The notes below the pieces were generated by a model. The model saw only the letters and a program-made list of their open reading frames with translations, was not told where the DNA came from and searched no databases. Made by a program: the position numbers and the translations under genes. Shown one piece after another: positions 1 to 10,005 of a DNA stretch of 64,000 nt; position 1 is the stretch's first letter, and every line of letters starts with the position of its first letter. Origin of the DNA: Candidatus Stammera capleta (GTDB taxonomy: Bacteria; Pseudomonadota; Gammaproteobacteria; Enterobacterales; Enterobacteriaceae); contig CP043991.1 in the NCBI GenBank assembly GCA_015139955.1, forward strand, positions 240,738 to 304,737, in the 5' to 3' direction.

Positions 1-205
1 TTTCTATTTTATCAATATATTTACATCCTCCGTAGTATCTATTTTTAGAATATCCTTCAGCATATTTATTAGTTAGTATTGAACCTTGAGCTTTTATTAC
101 GTTAATACTAGCATAACTTTCTGAAGCTATTAAATTTAAACTTGATTCTTGTCTTTTTTTTTCTAGTTTTATTAATTTAAAAATTTTATCTATTTTGTTT
201 TCCAT
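1..205 (-). CDS. glyA: Serine hydroxymethyltransferase, N-terminal part cut by window edge
   Basis: Interconverts serine plus tetrahydrofolate with glycine plus 5,10-methylene-THF (PLP enzyme, cytosol). Only the first 68 codons are present; the gene runs off the left end. The visible part carries the family N-terminal signature: LIASESYAS near residue 24, then [13 protein letters not shown] and [12 protein letters not shown], which match GlyA closely. The ATG lies inside the end of speB, so the two reading frames overlap by 20 bases, suggesting translational coupling in a speA-speB-glyA operon. Together with folD elsewhere in the window it supplies one-carbon units. Confidence 0.93.
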   Translation of the reverse strand, partial: MENKIDKIFKLIKLEKKRQESSLNLIASESYASINVIKAQGSILTNKYAEGYSKNRYYGGCKYIDKIE

Positions 206-1127
206 TTTTTTTGTTTTTATAAGCTTGTAAATATATTAAATCTAATATTATATTAGATGCTGTTAATGAAGTGATTCCTGATTTATCGTATATAGGACTA
301 ACTTCTACTATATCAAATCCTATAATGTTAATTTTAGTAAGTTTTCTAATAATGTTTAATATTTTATGTATTGTTATACCCCCTATTACTGGAGTACCTG
401 TACCTGGAGTATAGGAAGGATCTATACAATCTATATCAAAAGTTATGTATGTAGGTAAATTTTTAGTAACGTTTATTATTTTATTTATAATTTTTATAGT
501 TGAATTATTATTTACTGTTTCTGCATTGATGATGTTAATTTTATTTTTTTTTTCTATATATGTTCTTATTCCAATTTGTATAATATTTTTAGCTAAAACT
601 AATTTTTCTTTTATTATTTGATATATTATAGAACCATGATCGTATGGATTATTTTCATAATATATATCTGTATGTGCATCAAAATGTATTAGAGATATAT
701 TTTTATAAAATTTTTTATATGTTCTTAATATTGGTAAAGTTATATAATGATCTCCTCCAATAAAAATTATATTTTTTTTTATTTCTAATAAATTTGTAAC
801 TATTTTAGTAATTTTTTTATTTAAATTTTTTATATTACCCGGTTTATATATTAAATCTCCTCCATCAATTATTTTAATATATTTTTTTAATAATATATTT
901 CATGGTCATTTTTTTTTTTCTCAACATAAATTTATTGATTCTTTTCTTATATCATTAGGAGCTAATTTACTACCTGGTTTTCCTGTACTACTAATTTCAC
1001 ATGGTATACCAATAATAATTGTATCAAATACATCTTGAGAAGAATATTTTTTCTTTATTATTAAAGGAAATCTCATAAATCCAAATAAATTAGATATTAA
1101 TGAAATGTCTTTTTGAATTATTTTCAT
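186..1127 (-). CDS. speB: Agmatinase (putrescine from agmatine)
   Basis: Hydrolyses agmatine to putrescine and urea, the step after SpeA. 313 codons, close to the 306 of E. coli SpeB. All three ureohydrolase metal-binding motifs are visible in order: [18 protein letters not shown] and [16 protein letters not shown], so the binuclear Mn site looks intact. The C-terminal part [14 protein letters not shown] also matches. At least one Trp is encoded by TGA (918-920), so under the standard code the gene would look truncated. It starts one base after the speA stop, and its own end overlaps the glyA start. Confidence 0.95.
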
Positions 1128-1128
1128 A

Positions 1129-2928
1129 TTATTCTAAATAAGTTTTATATTTTAAAAATTTATTTAATTTATTGTATATTTTTTTATTTATATTTTTTTT
1201 TAAAAAAATGTTAATTTTATTTTTATTTATTTGTGTATGTTTTAACATTTTTAAAATATTGTCATATTTATTAATAAAAAAACTTTTGCTTTTTTTTTTT
1301 TTTTTTATATATACTAATAATGTTTCTATTTTACCAAATAAATTATGTATATTACTAAGTATATTTTGATAAGCTCCTACCATAAAAAATATTATTTCAG
1401 GTAAATGTTTATTTTTATATTTTGGAATTGTTAATGTATTATTAATTATGTTTTTATTTATATATTTATTTATTTTACCATCTGAATCACATGTAATATC
1501 TAATATATGTATTTGTTGTGTTTTTTTATTATTTAATCCCTTTATAGGAGATATAGGAAAAATTTGTTTTATACCTCAACTATCCGGTAAAGATTGAAAT
1601 ATAGAAAAATTTATATGTATTTTATTAGATATATATAAATTTATATTTTTATTTTTTTTTTTATTTTTTATTATTTTATTTTTTTTTATATATATTAATA
1701 TATTACTATATATTTTTTCGATTAAAGATTTTTCAATTATATTTAATTTTATTGATTGATGATATTTTTTAATTTTTTTTAATTTTTTAAATATTTTTTT
1801 TTCATTTATATATATATTAGTTTTAATTTTATTTCATAAATTTAAATATTTTATTATTTTTTGTTTTGAAATATAATTATTATTAATTAATTTATTAGAT
1901 ATATTTTGAATTTTATTATTTTCTACATTAGCTATATTAGTTACTAGTATAGTATGATGTGCTGTAATAAATCTCCCAGATTCAGTAAATATTTTAGGGG
2001 TAGGAACCTTATATTTTTTACATAATGAAAAAATTATTTTTGATATTTTAAATGTATATAAATCTAGATCATAGTTAATATAAGATTTTTTATTATAATA
2101 ATTTACAGCTAAACCACCTCCAAAGTCTAAATATTTAATTCTGATTTTAAATATTTTATATAAATCTATATATATTTTGATAAATTCTATAAAATTATTT
2201 TCTAAATATTTTATATTATTTATTTGTGATCCTATATGACAATGTAATAAATTTAATTTATTAATTAACTTATTTCTTTTAAATATTTTTATACAACTTA
2301 TTATTTGTGATGTATTTAAACCAAATTTAAATTGAGATTTATTTTTTTTATTATCAAACTCCAAAGAATTTAGTTTTATTCTTATTCCAATATTTAAATT
2401 ACTTTTTTTTATATATTTTATTATTAAAAATATTTCTTGAATTTTTTCTATTACTAAAAATACTTTATGACCTATTTTAGCAGCTATTTTAGCTAAAAAA
2501 ATATATTTTTTATCTTTATATCCATTACATAATATTTTAATGTTTTTATGTGCATGTACTAAAATAGTCATTAATTCTGCTTTAGATCCTGATTCTAAAC
2601 CTATTTTATATTTAGTATTTTTTAATATATATTTAATTATATATGCTTCTTGATTAACTTTGATAGGATAAATTAAATAGTATTTAGTATTTAAATTATT
2701 TAATTTTATATTTTTTTTGAATGAATTGTTAATTAATTTTATTCTATCTTTAATAATTTGAGGAAAAGATATTTTTAGAGGTAGTTTTTTTTTATTAATT
2801 ATTTTTTTAAGTTCTAAATATTTTTTTTTTTTGTAATTTATACATATATTTATATTACCTTTTTTATTTATATAGAAATATTTTTCTTTATATTTTTTTT
2901 CTTTTTGTTTTTTTTTATTAATTTTCAT
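1129..2928 (-). CDS. speA: Biosynthetic arginine decarboxylase
   Basis: PLP enzyme converting arginine to agmatine, first step of putrescine synthesis. 599 residues against 658 in E. coli; the difference is mainly at the N terminus, where a lysine-rich start replaces the precursor region. PLP lysine is K90 in YPIKVNQ; LHCHIGSQ, YLDFGGGLAVNY and FTESGRFITAHH follow. The active-site stretch LDITCDSDGKI is present and the protein ends in TYLE like its homologues. A Trp in SLPDSWGI is TGA. A 17-base T run (poly(A) in the mRNA) near the 3' end stays in frame. The gene sits directly upstream of speB as in E. coli. Confidence 0.95.
1290..1306. repeat. Homopolymer of 17 T inside speA
   Basis: Seventeen consecutive T on the plus strand, read as a lysine run in SpeA (minus strand). 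The SpeA frame continues correctly on both sides (VGAYQNILSNIHNLFG before it, TYLE after it), so tract length currently preserves the frame. Tracts of this length are expected to slip during transcription. Confidence 0.9.
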
Positions 2929-3066
2929 TATTTATTTTTAAATTTATGAAATTATTTTTCACAATTATTAATTGTTAATGTATACTTATTTAATCAATTG
3001 TATTGTTTATTTTAGATTATTTTATAATAAAATTATTTGTTTAATCTATTGGAGATTTAAAATATA
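2929..3066. other. Divergent intergenic region speA / metK
   Basis: 138 bases separating the divergent speA-speB-glyA operon and metK, so promoters for both should lie here. A Shine-Dalgarno-like TGGAGAT is present about 10 bases before the metK ATG. I see no conserved SAM-riboswitch or other aptamer pattern. Confidence 0.4.
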
Positions 3067-4224
3067 ATGAATTTATATTATTTTACTTCTGAATCAGTTT
3101 CGGAAGGTCATCCAGATAAAATTGCTGATCAAATATCTGATGCTATTTTAGATTTTATTATTTCTAAAGATAAATTTGCTAAAGTTGCTTGTGAAACTTA
3201 TATTAAAAATAATATTGTTATTGTTGGAGGAGAAATAAATACATCTATATCTTTAAGTATAGAAAGTATTGTAAGAAATACAATAAAAGATATAGGTTAT
3301 ATAAATCTAAATGATTTTTTTAATTTTAATACTTGTGTAATAATTAATATTATAAGTCAACAATCTTTAGATATATATAGAGGTATTAAAAAAGATAAAT
3401 TTTCTAATCAGGGAGCTGGAGATCAAGGTATAATGTTTGGTTATGCTACTAATGAGACTGATGTTTATATGCCAGCTCCTATTTTATATGCTCATGGTTT
3501 AGTAAAAAGACAATCTGAATTAAGAAAAAATAGAGTTTTATCTTGGTTATGCCCTGATGCTAAAAGTCAAGTAACATTTATATATGATAATAATGTAATT
3601 ATAGGTATAGATACAGTAGTTTTTTCTACACAGCATTTAGATTATATTTCCTATAATGAATTACAAGAAGCAATAATGGAAGAAATTATATTTTATGTAT
3701 TACCTAAAAAATGATTGAGTAAAAAAACTAAATATTTTATTAATCCTACAGGTAGATTTGTAGTAGGTGGACCTATTGGAGATTGTGGTTTAACAGGAAG
3801 AAAAATAATTGTTGATACTTATGGAGGTATTTCTAGACATGGTGGTGGAGCTTTTTCTGGTAAAGATCCATCTAAAGTTGATAGATCTGGTGCATATATG
3901 GCTAGATATGTAGCTAAGAATATTGTTGCAGCTGGTTTAGCAGATAAATGTGAAATACAAATTTCTTATGCTATTGGTGTAGCATTACCTGTATCTATTA
4001 TGATAAATACTTTTGGTACAGAAAAAGTTTTATTAAAAGATTTATTAAAGGCAGTAAATATTTTTTTTGATTTAAGACCTGGAAAAATTATAAAAAATTT
4101 AAATTTATTAAATCCTATATATTATAAAACAGCATCTTATGGACATTTTGGACGAGAAGAATTTCCATGAGAAAAAATTGATAAAGTTAATTTTTTATTA
4201 GATTTTTTTAAAATTAAAAATTAA
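3067..4224 (+). CDS. metK: S-adenosylmethionine synthetase
   Basis: Makes SAM from methionine and ATP. 385 codons, the same as E. coli (384). Signatures in order: [18 protein letters not shown] (N-terminal metal/ATP residues), [12 protein letters not shown] (methionine/ATP loop), and [19 protein letters not shown] (phosphate loop). Two Trp codons are TGA (3712-3714 and 4168-4170); reading them as stops would cut the gene into three pieces. Located beside speA-speB as in enterobacteria. Its 3' end overlaps the convergent tsaB by four bases. SAM supports RsmH, RsmD, RlmN and HemW encoded in the same window. Confidence 0.97.
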
Positions 4225-4817
4225 TTTTTTATAAAATGTATCATATATTTTGCTTCAGGATATATAACTTTGATATTTATTTTTTTTATTAAAAGATTTA
4301 GTATATTTTTTTTTGATTGTAATTTATTGGTGATTATTATTTTTTTAGTTTTATATATTTTTTTTATTACTTTATTTACAGGGATATTTATTTTGTATAT
4401 TAAATTGTTATTTTTGATATAACATATATGAATATTTTTTATAGAGTTATATATTATGATATAATATTTTTTTATTTTTATATATTTTTTTGTTTCATAA
4501 ATTTTTTGTTTTATAATATTAAAGATATTTATTTTAATTAATTTTAAATTTTTATATCTTAAAGAAAATGTTTGTGCTATATTTAAAGATATATTTTTAC
4601 TTATTATACTTCCTGGTCCGTTATTAATTAAAAAGTAGTTAATTTTATTTAAATTAATATTATTTTTTTTAATAGTTTTTTTTATTAGTAATAATATATC
4701 TTGATTATTATTTTTAATATTTATTTTTTTTTTAGTAAATATTTTTTTTTTATACTGTATAGCTACTGAACATAATTCAGTAGAAATATCTATAGATAAA
4801 ATATTTTTATTTTTCAT
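4221..4817 (-). CDS. tsaB: tRNA N6-threonylcarbamoyladenosine synthesis protein TsaB
   Basis: Scaffold partner of TsaD in making t6A37 of ANN-reading tRNAs. 198 residues versus about 231 in E. coli. The N terminus ILSIDISTELCSVAIQ and the stretch INNGPGSIISKNISLNIAQ match the ASKHA fold of the YeaZ family (E. coli ILAIDTATEACSVAL and GRGPGSFTGVRIG). The C-terminal half is lysine- and isoleucine-rich and weakly conserved. Convergent with metK with a four-base overlap, divergent from rlmN with a 47-base gap. Confidence 0.85.
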   Translation of the reverse strand: MKNKNILSIDISTELCSVAIQYKKKIFTKKKINIKNNNQDILLLIKKTIKKNNINLNKINYFLINNGPGSIISKNISLNIAQTFSLRYKNLKLIKINIFNIIKQKIYETKKYIKIKKYYIIIYNSIKNIHICYIKNNNLIYKINIPVNKVIKKIYKTKKIIITNKLQSKKNILNLLIKKINIKVIYPEAKYMIHFIKN

Positions 4818-4864
4818 AGTTATTTTATTAATTTATAATAAAAATTTGTATTTTGTCAAATAAT

Positions 4865-5911
4865 ATGAAAAAAATTAATTTATTAGATTTAAATAGAAAT
4901 ATGATGGAAAATTTTTTTTTAAATTTAGGAGAGAAAAAATTTGTTGTTGATCAAATTATATGTTGAATTTATAAAAAATTTTGTTTTAATTTTTCTTTAA
5001 TGCATAATATTAGTAAAAAATTAAGGAATAAGTTATTAATTTTATGTGAAATTAAATTACCTAAAATTTTTGATATTAAATATTCTATTGATGGAGTAAT
5101 TAAATTAGTTTTAAATGTTAATAATGATTTTATTGAAACTGTATATATACCTGAGAAACGTAGAAAAACTTTATGTATTTCTAGTCAAATAGGTTGCCCC
5201 ATAAAATGTAGTTTTTGCGCAACAGGAAAAATGAAATTTAAAAGAAATTTATTAGTTTCAGAAATTATAGGTCAAATTTTATTAGTAATAAATTTTCTTA
5301 AAAAAAAAAAATATTTTATTAAAAATAATCAGTATATTACTAATATTGTTTTTATGGGTATGGGAGAACCTTTATTAAATTTTGATAATGTTATAAATTC
5401 TATAAAAATTATGACAGATAATCATGGTTTTTCTTTTTCAAAAAGAAAAATTGTACTATCTACTTCTGGAATTGTACCTTATATTTATAAATTAATAGGA
5501 ATAGTTGATATTATTATAACTTTATCTCTTCATGCTCCTAATAATACATTAAGAAGCAAAATTATGTCTATTAATAATATATATAATTTATATGATATAC
5601 TTAAAGCAATGAGTGTTTATATTAAAAATTCTAAATCCAATAAAGGTAAATTAAATATTGAATATATTATGTTACATAATATTAACGATAGTTATAAATA
5701 TGCTGTACAATTGGTAAATTTACTTAAAAATTTTTCTGTGAAAATTAATCTTATACCGTATAATAATGTATACGATGTTATTTATACTAAAAGTAGTAAT
5801 GAAAGAATATTATTATTTCATAATTATCTCAAAAAAAAAAAAATTTTTTCTTTTATTAGAAAAACTAGAGGTTTAGATATCAATGCTTCATGTGGTCAAT
5901 TATGTAAATAG
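4865..5911 (+). CDS. rlmN: Dual-specificity rRNA/tRNA methyltransferase RlmN
   Basis: Radical-SAM enzyme that methylates C2 of A2503 in 23S rRNA and A37 of some tRNAs. 348 codons (E. coli 384). The ATG at 4865 gives an N terminus [20 protein letters not shown] that matches RlmN; the frame continues through a TGA Trp at 4964-4966 (CWIYKKF). The Fe-S motif is CPIKCSFC (Cx3Cx2C); GMGEPLLN and STSGIVP follow. The second catalytic Cys is in DINASCGQL at the C terminus. First gene of rlmN-rodZ-hisS-der, an E. coli order with ispG, yfgM and bamB removed. Confidence 0.95.
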
Positions 5912-5934
5912 TATTAATTAATAATTCAATTTTT

Positions 5935-6327
5935 ATGAATAGTGAAAAATTAAATTCTTTAGGTCAAGTTTTAATAAAATATAGAAAAAAATTAAATTTT
6001 ACTCAACAGGATATTGCGAAAAAATTATGTTTAAAATTAGATTTAATTTGTAATATTGAAAAAAATATATTACCTAATAATATTCCGTGAGTATTTTATC
6101 GTGGTTATATATATTCTTATGCACGTTTAGTAAAATTACCTAAAAAGAGAATAGTTATTTTTTTAGAAAAAAATAAAGAACAAAATTATTGTATTTCTAG
6201 ACATTTAATTAAAAAAAATATAAATAAAAATATATTTTTAAATAGTATTTTTTTTTTATTAATAAAATTTATAGTATTATTATTTTCTTTTTATTTTTTT
6301 TTTAGATATTTTAGGAATTTAATTTAA
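5935..6327 (+). CDS. rodZ: Truncated RodZ-like protein: helix-turn-helix plus membrane anchor
   Basis: RodZ links MreB to the inner membrane. This copy has 130 residues against 337 in E. coli. The N-terminal HTH is recognisable: LGQVLIKYRKKLNFTQQDIA, then FYRGYIYSYARLVKLP, which corresponds to TFVRGYIRSYARLVHIP. A single hydrophobic helix (FFLLIKFIVLLFSFYFFF, residues about 104-122) follows and the protein ends there, so the whole periplasmic domain is gone. One Trp is TGA (IPWVFYRG). Position between rlmN and hisS is that of rodZ in E. coli. It has little sequence support beyond the HTH, but the context makes the call firm. Confidence 0.85.
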
Positions 6328-6363
6328 TAAATTTTTGCTAATTATTTAAAAAATTATTATTTT

Positions 6364-7662
6364 ATGAGTAAATTACAAATTAAATCTTTGAAAGGTATGC
6401 ATGATTGTATTCCTAATGATATTTCTATATATAGAAATATCGAAAATATTTTTGAAAAATTAATGAAAAATTATTCTTTTCAAGAAATTAGATTACCTAT
6501 TTTAGAAAAAACTTCTTTATTTAGTAGAAGTTTAGGATTACATAATTATGTTTATAATAAAGAAATGTATTCTTTTATGGATCGTAATGGTTTGAATTTA
6601 AGTTTAAGACCAGAAGGTACAGCAGGATGTGTACGTGCTTATATACAAAATAATTTATTTTTAAATAAAATTTTAAATAAATTATGGTATTTTGGTCCTA
6701 TGTTTCGGTATGAAAATACTCAAAAAGGTAGATTTAGGCAATTTTATCAAATAGGTGTAGAAGTTTTTGGTTATACAAATATTAGTATTGATATAGAATT
6801 AATTTTAATAATTAAAAGATTATGAGAAAAATTAGGTATAGTAAATTTATTACGTTTAGAAATTAATTCTATTGGTTCTTTAGAAGATAGAAATAAATAT
6901 TTAATATATATTAAAAAAAAAATAGGTAATACAAAAAAAAATTTTTTTAAAAATTTTGATTTAAATAAAATAAATTTTTTTAGATTATTAGATAATAAAA
7001 ATAAAAAAATAAAAGATAAATATTATTCTTTTCCTAAAATAATAGATTTTATTAATGAAAATTCTTTATATAATTTTAAAAAATTATGTAATAATTTAAC
7101 TGCTTTAGGTATTAGTTATAAAATAAATTATAATTTAGTTCGTGGTTTAGATTATTATAATGATTTTGTTTTTGAATGAACTAGTGATTATTTAGGAATT
7201 AAAAAATCTATTTGTTCTGGAGGTAGATATGATAATTTAGCTAGATGTTTATCAAAATTTTCTATTCCTGCGGTAGGTTTTGCTTTAGGTTTAGATAGAT
7301 TAGTTTTGTTATTGAAGAATAATAAAAAAAAAGATGTTTTTATTTATAAAAATATGATTGATATATATATAATATCTTCTTTTAATAATAAAACTAGATT
7401 ATTAGGTATTAAAATTATGGAAAAAATTATAAATTATTTTCCTAATTCTATTAAAATATATAATGATTATAATAAATATAAAAATTTAGGTAAAAAGATT
7501 TTTAAAATATTAAAATTAAAACCTCGTATTATTATTATAATAGGTCAAAATGAATTAAATAATAATTTTATAACTATTAAGGATGTTGTATTAAATCAAC
7601 AAAAAAAGGTTTCTTATAAAAATGTACTTGATATAGTAATTAATTTTTTAAAAAAAAATTAA
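6364..7662 (+). CDS. hisS: Histidyl-tRNA synthetase
   Basis: Class II aminoacyl-tRNA synthetase charging tRNA-His. 432 residues (E. coli 424). N-terminal KGMHDCIPND, motif 2 region WYFGPMFRYENTQKGRFRQF, histidine-specific LVRGLDYYNDFVFEW, motif 3 VGFALGLDRLVLLL. Two visible TGA codons (after IIKRL, and in FEWTSDY) are Trp. The C-terminal anticodon-binding domain is lysine-rich but present. Follows rodZ and precedes der as in the ancestral order. Confidence 0.96.
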
Positions 7663-7701
7663 TTATTTAAAATAATAAAATTTTTTTAAAAATTTATTCA
7701 A

Positions 7702-9105
7702 ATGTTTACTTTTTTATTAATAGGTAATAGTAATGTAGGTAAAACAAGTTTTTTTAATAGATTAACAAAAACTAATTTAGCTATAGATAATAAAATAAAT
7801 AATTTTACTTATGATTTTAATTATGGTATTTTTGCGTATAAAAATAAATATTCTATTTGTATAGATACTTTAAATATTTATAACATGAATATTTTAAAGA
7901 AAAATAAATGTCAATGTATAAAAAAAAATTGTATATGTAAAAATTTTATTTATATTATTAAAAATATTAATATAGTTTGTTTGTTAATTGATTATAATGT
8001 AGGAATAAATAAAAATGATGTTTTTTTATCAAAATTTTTTTTAAAAGTTTTAAAAAAAAAAATAGTTTTATTAATTAATAAAATAGATTTATGTCATGAT
8101 AATGATTTTAATTCATATAATTATCGTTATTTAGGAATAGATTTAATTTATCCTATATCTGTTTTAAATGGTAAAGGTATTTCTTATTTTTTAGATGATG
8201 TTTTTTTTCAAAAAAAAATATTATTTGAAAATCAAAATTCTTTTTATAAAAAAATAATTTGTTTTTGTATAAATTTAGATAAATATAATTTTATTTTAAA
8301 AAAAATATTTAATAAATTATATTGTATTAATTATATTAAAATAGTGATTTTAGGTAAACCTAATGTAGGTAAATCTACTTTTATAAATTTTATAGTAGGA
8401 AATTATAGATCTATAGTATCTTCTAAATCTGGTACTACTAAAGATTTTATAACATGTTTTACTAATATTAATAATATTAATTATATTATTAGTGATTCTC
8501 CTGGTTTAAATAAATTTACTGAAAAATTTTATTTTAAGGATAAATATTTTATTTTAAAAAAAATTTTTGAATTTAAAATTATTTTTTATTTAGTAGATAT
8601 AAATATAGGTTTAACTAAATATGATTTAATTATATTAAATTTTTTTTTGAAATATGGTAAAATAATTGTATTAATTTTTAATAAATGTGAATTATATAGT
8701 AAATTAGATTTAATTAAATATAAAAGATATATTATATCAAAATATAATTTTATTAGTTATTTAGATGTTTATTTTATATCTTTATTTAATTTAAAAAATA
8801 AAGAATTATTAGTTTTATTTAAGAAATTAATTTATAATTATAAAAATATTTTTTCAAATAAATTTACTAGTTGTAGATTAACTAAATTTTTAAAAAAATC
8901 TATAAATAAATTTTATGGTGTTAATAAAAAAATAGTTAAATTAAAATATGCTCATATAGGAGGATATTATCCTTTTACAATTGTTATACATGGTAAAAAA
9001 AATTATTTATTAAATTCTTCTTATAAAAAATATTTAATGAATTTTTATATAAAAAAATTAAATTTTAAAGGATGTAAAATCTTTTTAAAATTTAAAGAAA
9101 TTTAA
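7702..9105 (+). CDS. der: Ribosome-biogenesis GTPase Der (double Era-like GTPase)
   Basis: Essential GTPase for 50S assembly. 467 residues (E. coli 490). First G domain: P-loop GNSNVGKTSFFN, G4 NKID; its G3 reads DTLNIYN instead of DTGG, and a cysteine cluster C-x-C-x4-C-x-C occupies residues 70-79. Second G domain: GKPNVGKSTFINF, SGTTKD, DSPG and NKCE in place of NKWD. The C-terminal KH-like domain (VNKKIVKLKYAHIGGYYPFT) is present. The first domain looks relaxed while the second is well kept. No TGA Trp is needed. Last gene of rlmN-rodZ-hisS-der. Confidence 0.94.
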   Translation: MFTFLLIGNSNVGKTSFFNRLTKTNLAIDNKINNFTYDFNYGIFAYKNKYSICIDTLNIYNMNILKKNKCQCIKKNCICKNFIYIIKNINIVCLLIDYNVGINKNDVFLSKFFLKVLKKKIVLLINKIDLCHDNDFNSYNYRYLGIDLIYPISVLNGKGISYFLDDVFFQKKILFENQNSFYKKIICFCINLDKYNFILKKIFNKLYCINYIKIVILGKPNVGKSTFINFIVGNYRSIVSSKSGTTKDFITCFTNINNINYIISDSPGLNKFTEKFYFKDKYFILKKIFEFKIIFYLVDINIGLTKYDLIILNFFLKYGKIIVLIFNKCELYSKLDLIKYKRYIISKYNFISYLDVYFISLFNLKNKELLVLFKKLIYNYKNIFSNKFTSCRLTKFLKKSINKFYGVNKKIVKLKYAHIGGYYPFTIVIHGKKNYLLNSSYKKYLMNFYIKKLNFKGCKIFLKFKEI

Positions 9106-9125
9106 TTTTATAAAAAAATAAAATT

Positions 9126-9493
9126 ATTAATTTAAATTTTCAATCGCTATTTTAAAAATAGAGGAAAGTCTGGACTCCTAGGATAGAATGCCAGATAATA
9201 ACTGGAAAAATTTTATTTTATGAAAAGTGCAACAGAAAATAACCGCTTTTAATATAAATATATTTTAAAGTAAGGGTGAAAAAGTATGGTAAGAGCATAC
9301 TATATTTTATAGTAATATAAAATATGTGTAAACTCCATTCGGAGAAAGGTTAAATTAGATATTTAAATATGTTATTAAAAATGTATTATCCATACGGGTA
9401 TTTAATATCATGGTAGACCGATTGAGTTATTAAGTAATTAATAACCTAGATAAATGATTGTTTATACAGAATCCAGCTTATAAATAAATTAAT
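9126..9493 (+). ncRNA. rnpB: RNase P RNA (type A)
   Basis: Catalytic RNA of RNase P. Bacterial landmarks in order: GAGGAAAGTCTGGACTCC (about 9160), GTGCAACAGAAAATAACCGC (about 9227), GTAAGGGTGAAAAAGTATGG with GGTAAGAGCA (about 9270-9298), GTGTAAACTCCATTCGGAG (about 9326), TGGTAGACCGATTGAG (about 9411), CCTAGATAAATGATTG (about 9444) and ACAGAATCCAGCTTA (about 9466). The ends were set by the P1 pairing of ATTAATTTA (9126-9134) with TAAATTAAT (9485-9493). Peripheral helices are AT-rich but the core is conserved. Confidence 0.95.
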
Positions 9494-9947
9494 AGTATTT
9501 TTTTATTTTTTTAATTAATTTAATAATTTTTTTATAACTTATTATTAATAATAAAATAAATATAAAAAAATTGTATATATAATTATTATTATTTTTTTTA
9601 AATTTAATATTTAAATATTTTTTTTTAAAAGTAAATAAATATTTTATAATTAATATTAAAAATATACTGTATAATAATATACATATATAAATATATGTTA
9701 TATTATTATATAAATTTACTTTAATTAAAAATATTTGGATTATATTTTCAATAATTTTAATTAATAATCATATACTTAATTGAATATTAATAAAAAGAAA
9801 TATTGTTTTATTTAAAATATTTTTTATTTTTTTATTTATTTTTTTTTTTTTTTTAATTATAAAATTTATTATTTTATAAAAAAAAAAGTTATATATATTA
9901 ATAATTATTTTTTTAAGTATATTTTTATAAAAAGATTTTATTTTCAT
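9489..9947 (-). CDS. Unidentified small membrane protein
   Basis: An open frame of 152 codons that I checked codon by codon; it contains one TGA (9768-9770) read as Trp and no TAA/TAG. In DNA this rich in A and T such a long open frame is unlikely by chance. The product is basic with about three hydrophobic segments (roughly residues 50-70, 83-105 and 128-142) and a lysine run from a 16-base T tract (9839-9854). I recognise no motif. Its stop overlaps the last bases of rnpB and it diverges from cysS. Candidates such as YbcI or YqjE could not be supported. Confidence 0.55.
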
Positions 9948-10005
9948 ATTTGTATGTTTTTAAAAATATTTAAAAGATTTTAAATATTATATAATATAAT
10001 TTTTT

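Noticed and set aside
1172-1369. A plus-strand hydrophobic frame
   Set aside because: Antisense to the C-terminal end of speA, which aligns to its true end (TYLE).
2929-3066. A possible SAM riboswitch upstream of metK
   Set aside because: No stem-loop set or conserved core of SAM-I, SAM-II or similar aptamers is visible; gammaproteobacterial metK usually has none.
3712-4170. metK appearing as two or three fragments, suggesting a pseudogene
   Set aside because: The breaks are TGA at conserved Trp positions and the frame is continuous; the same holds for dozens of genes here, so this is code reassignment.
9489-9947. Assignment of the membrane ORF to YbcI or YqjE from E. coli neighbourhoods
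   Set aside because: Only the presence of membrane helices is shared; no residue pattern supports either.
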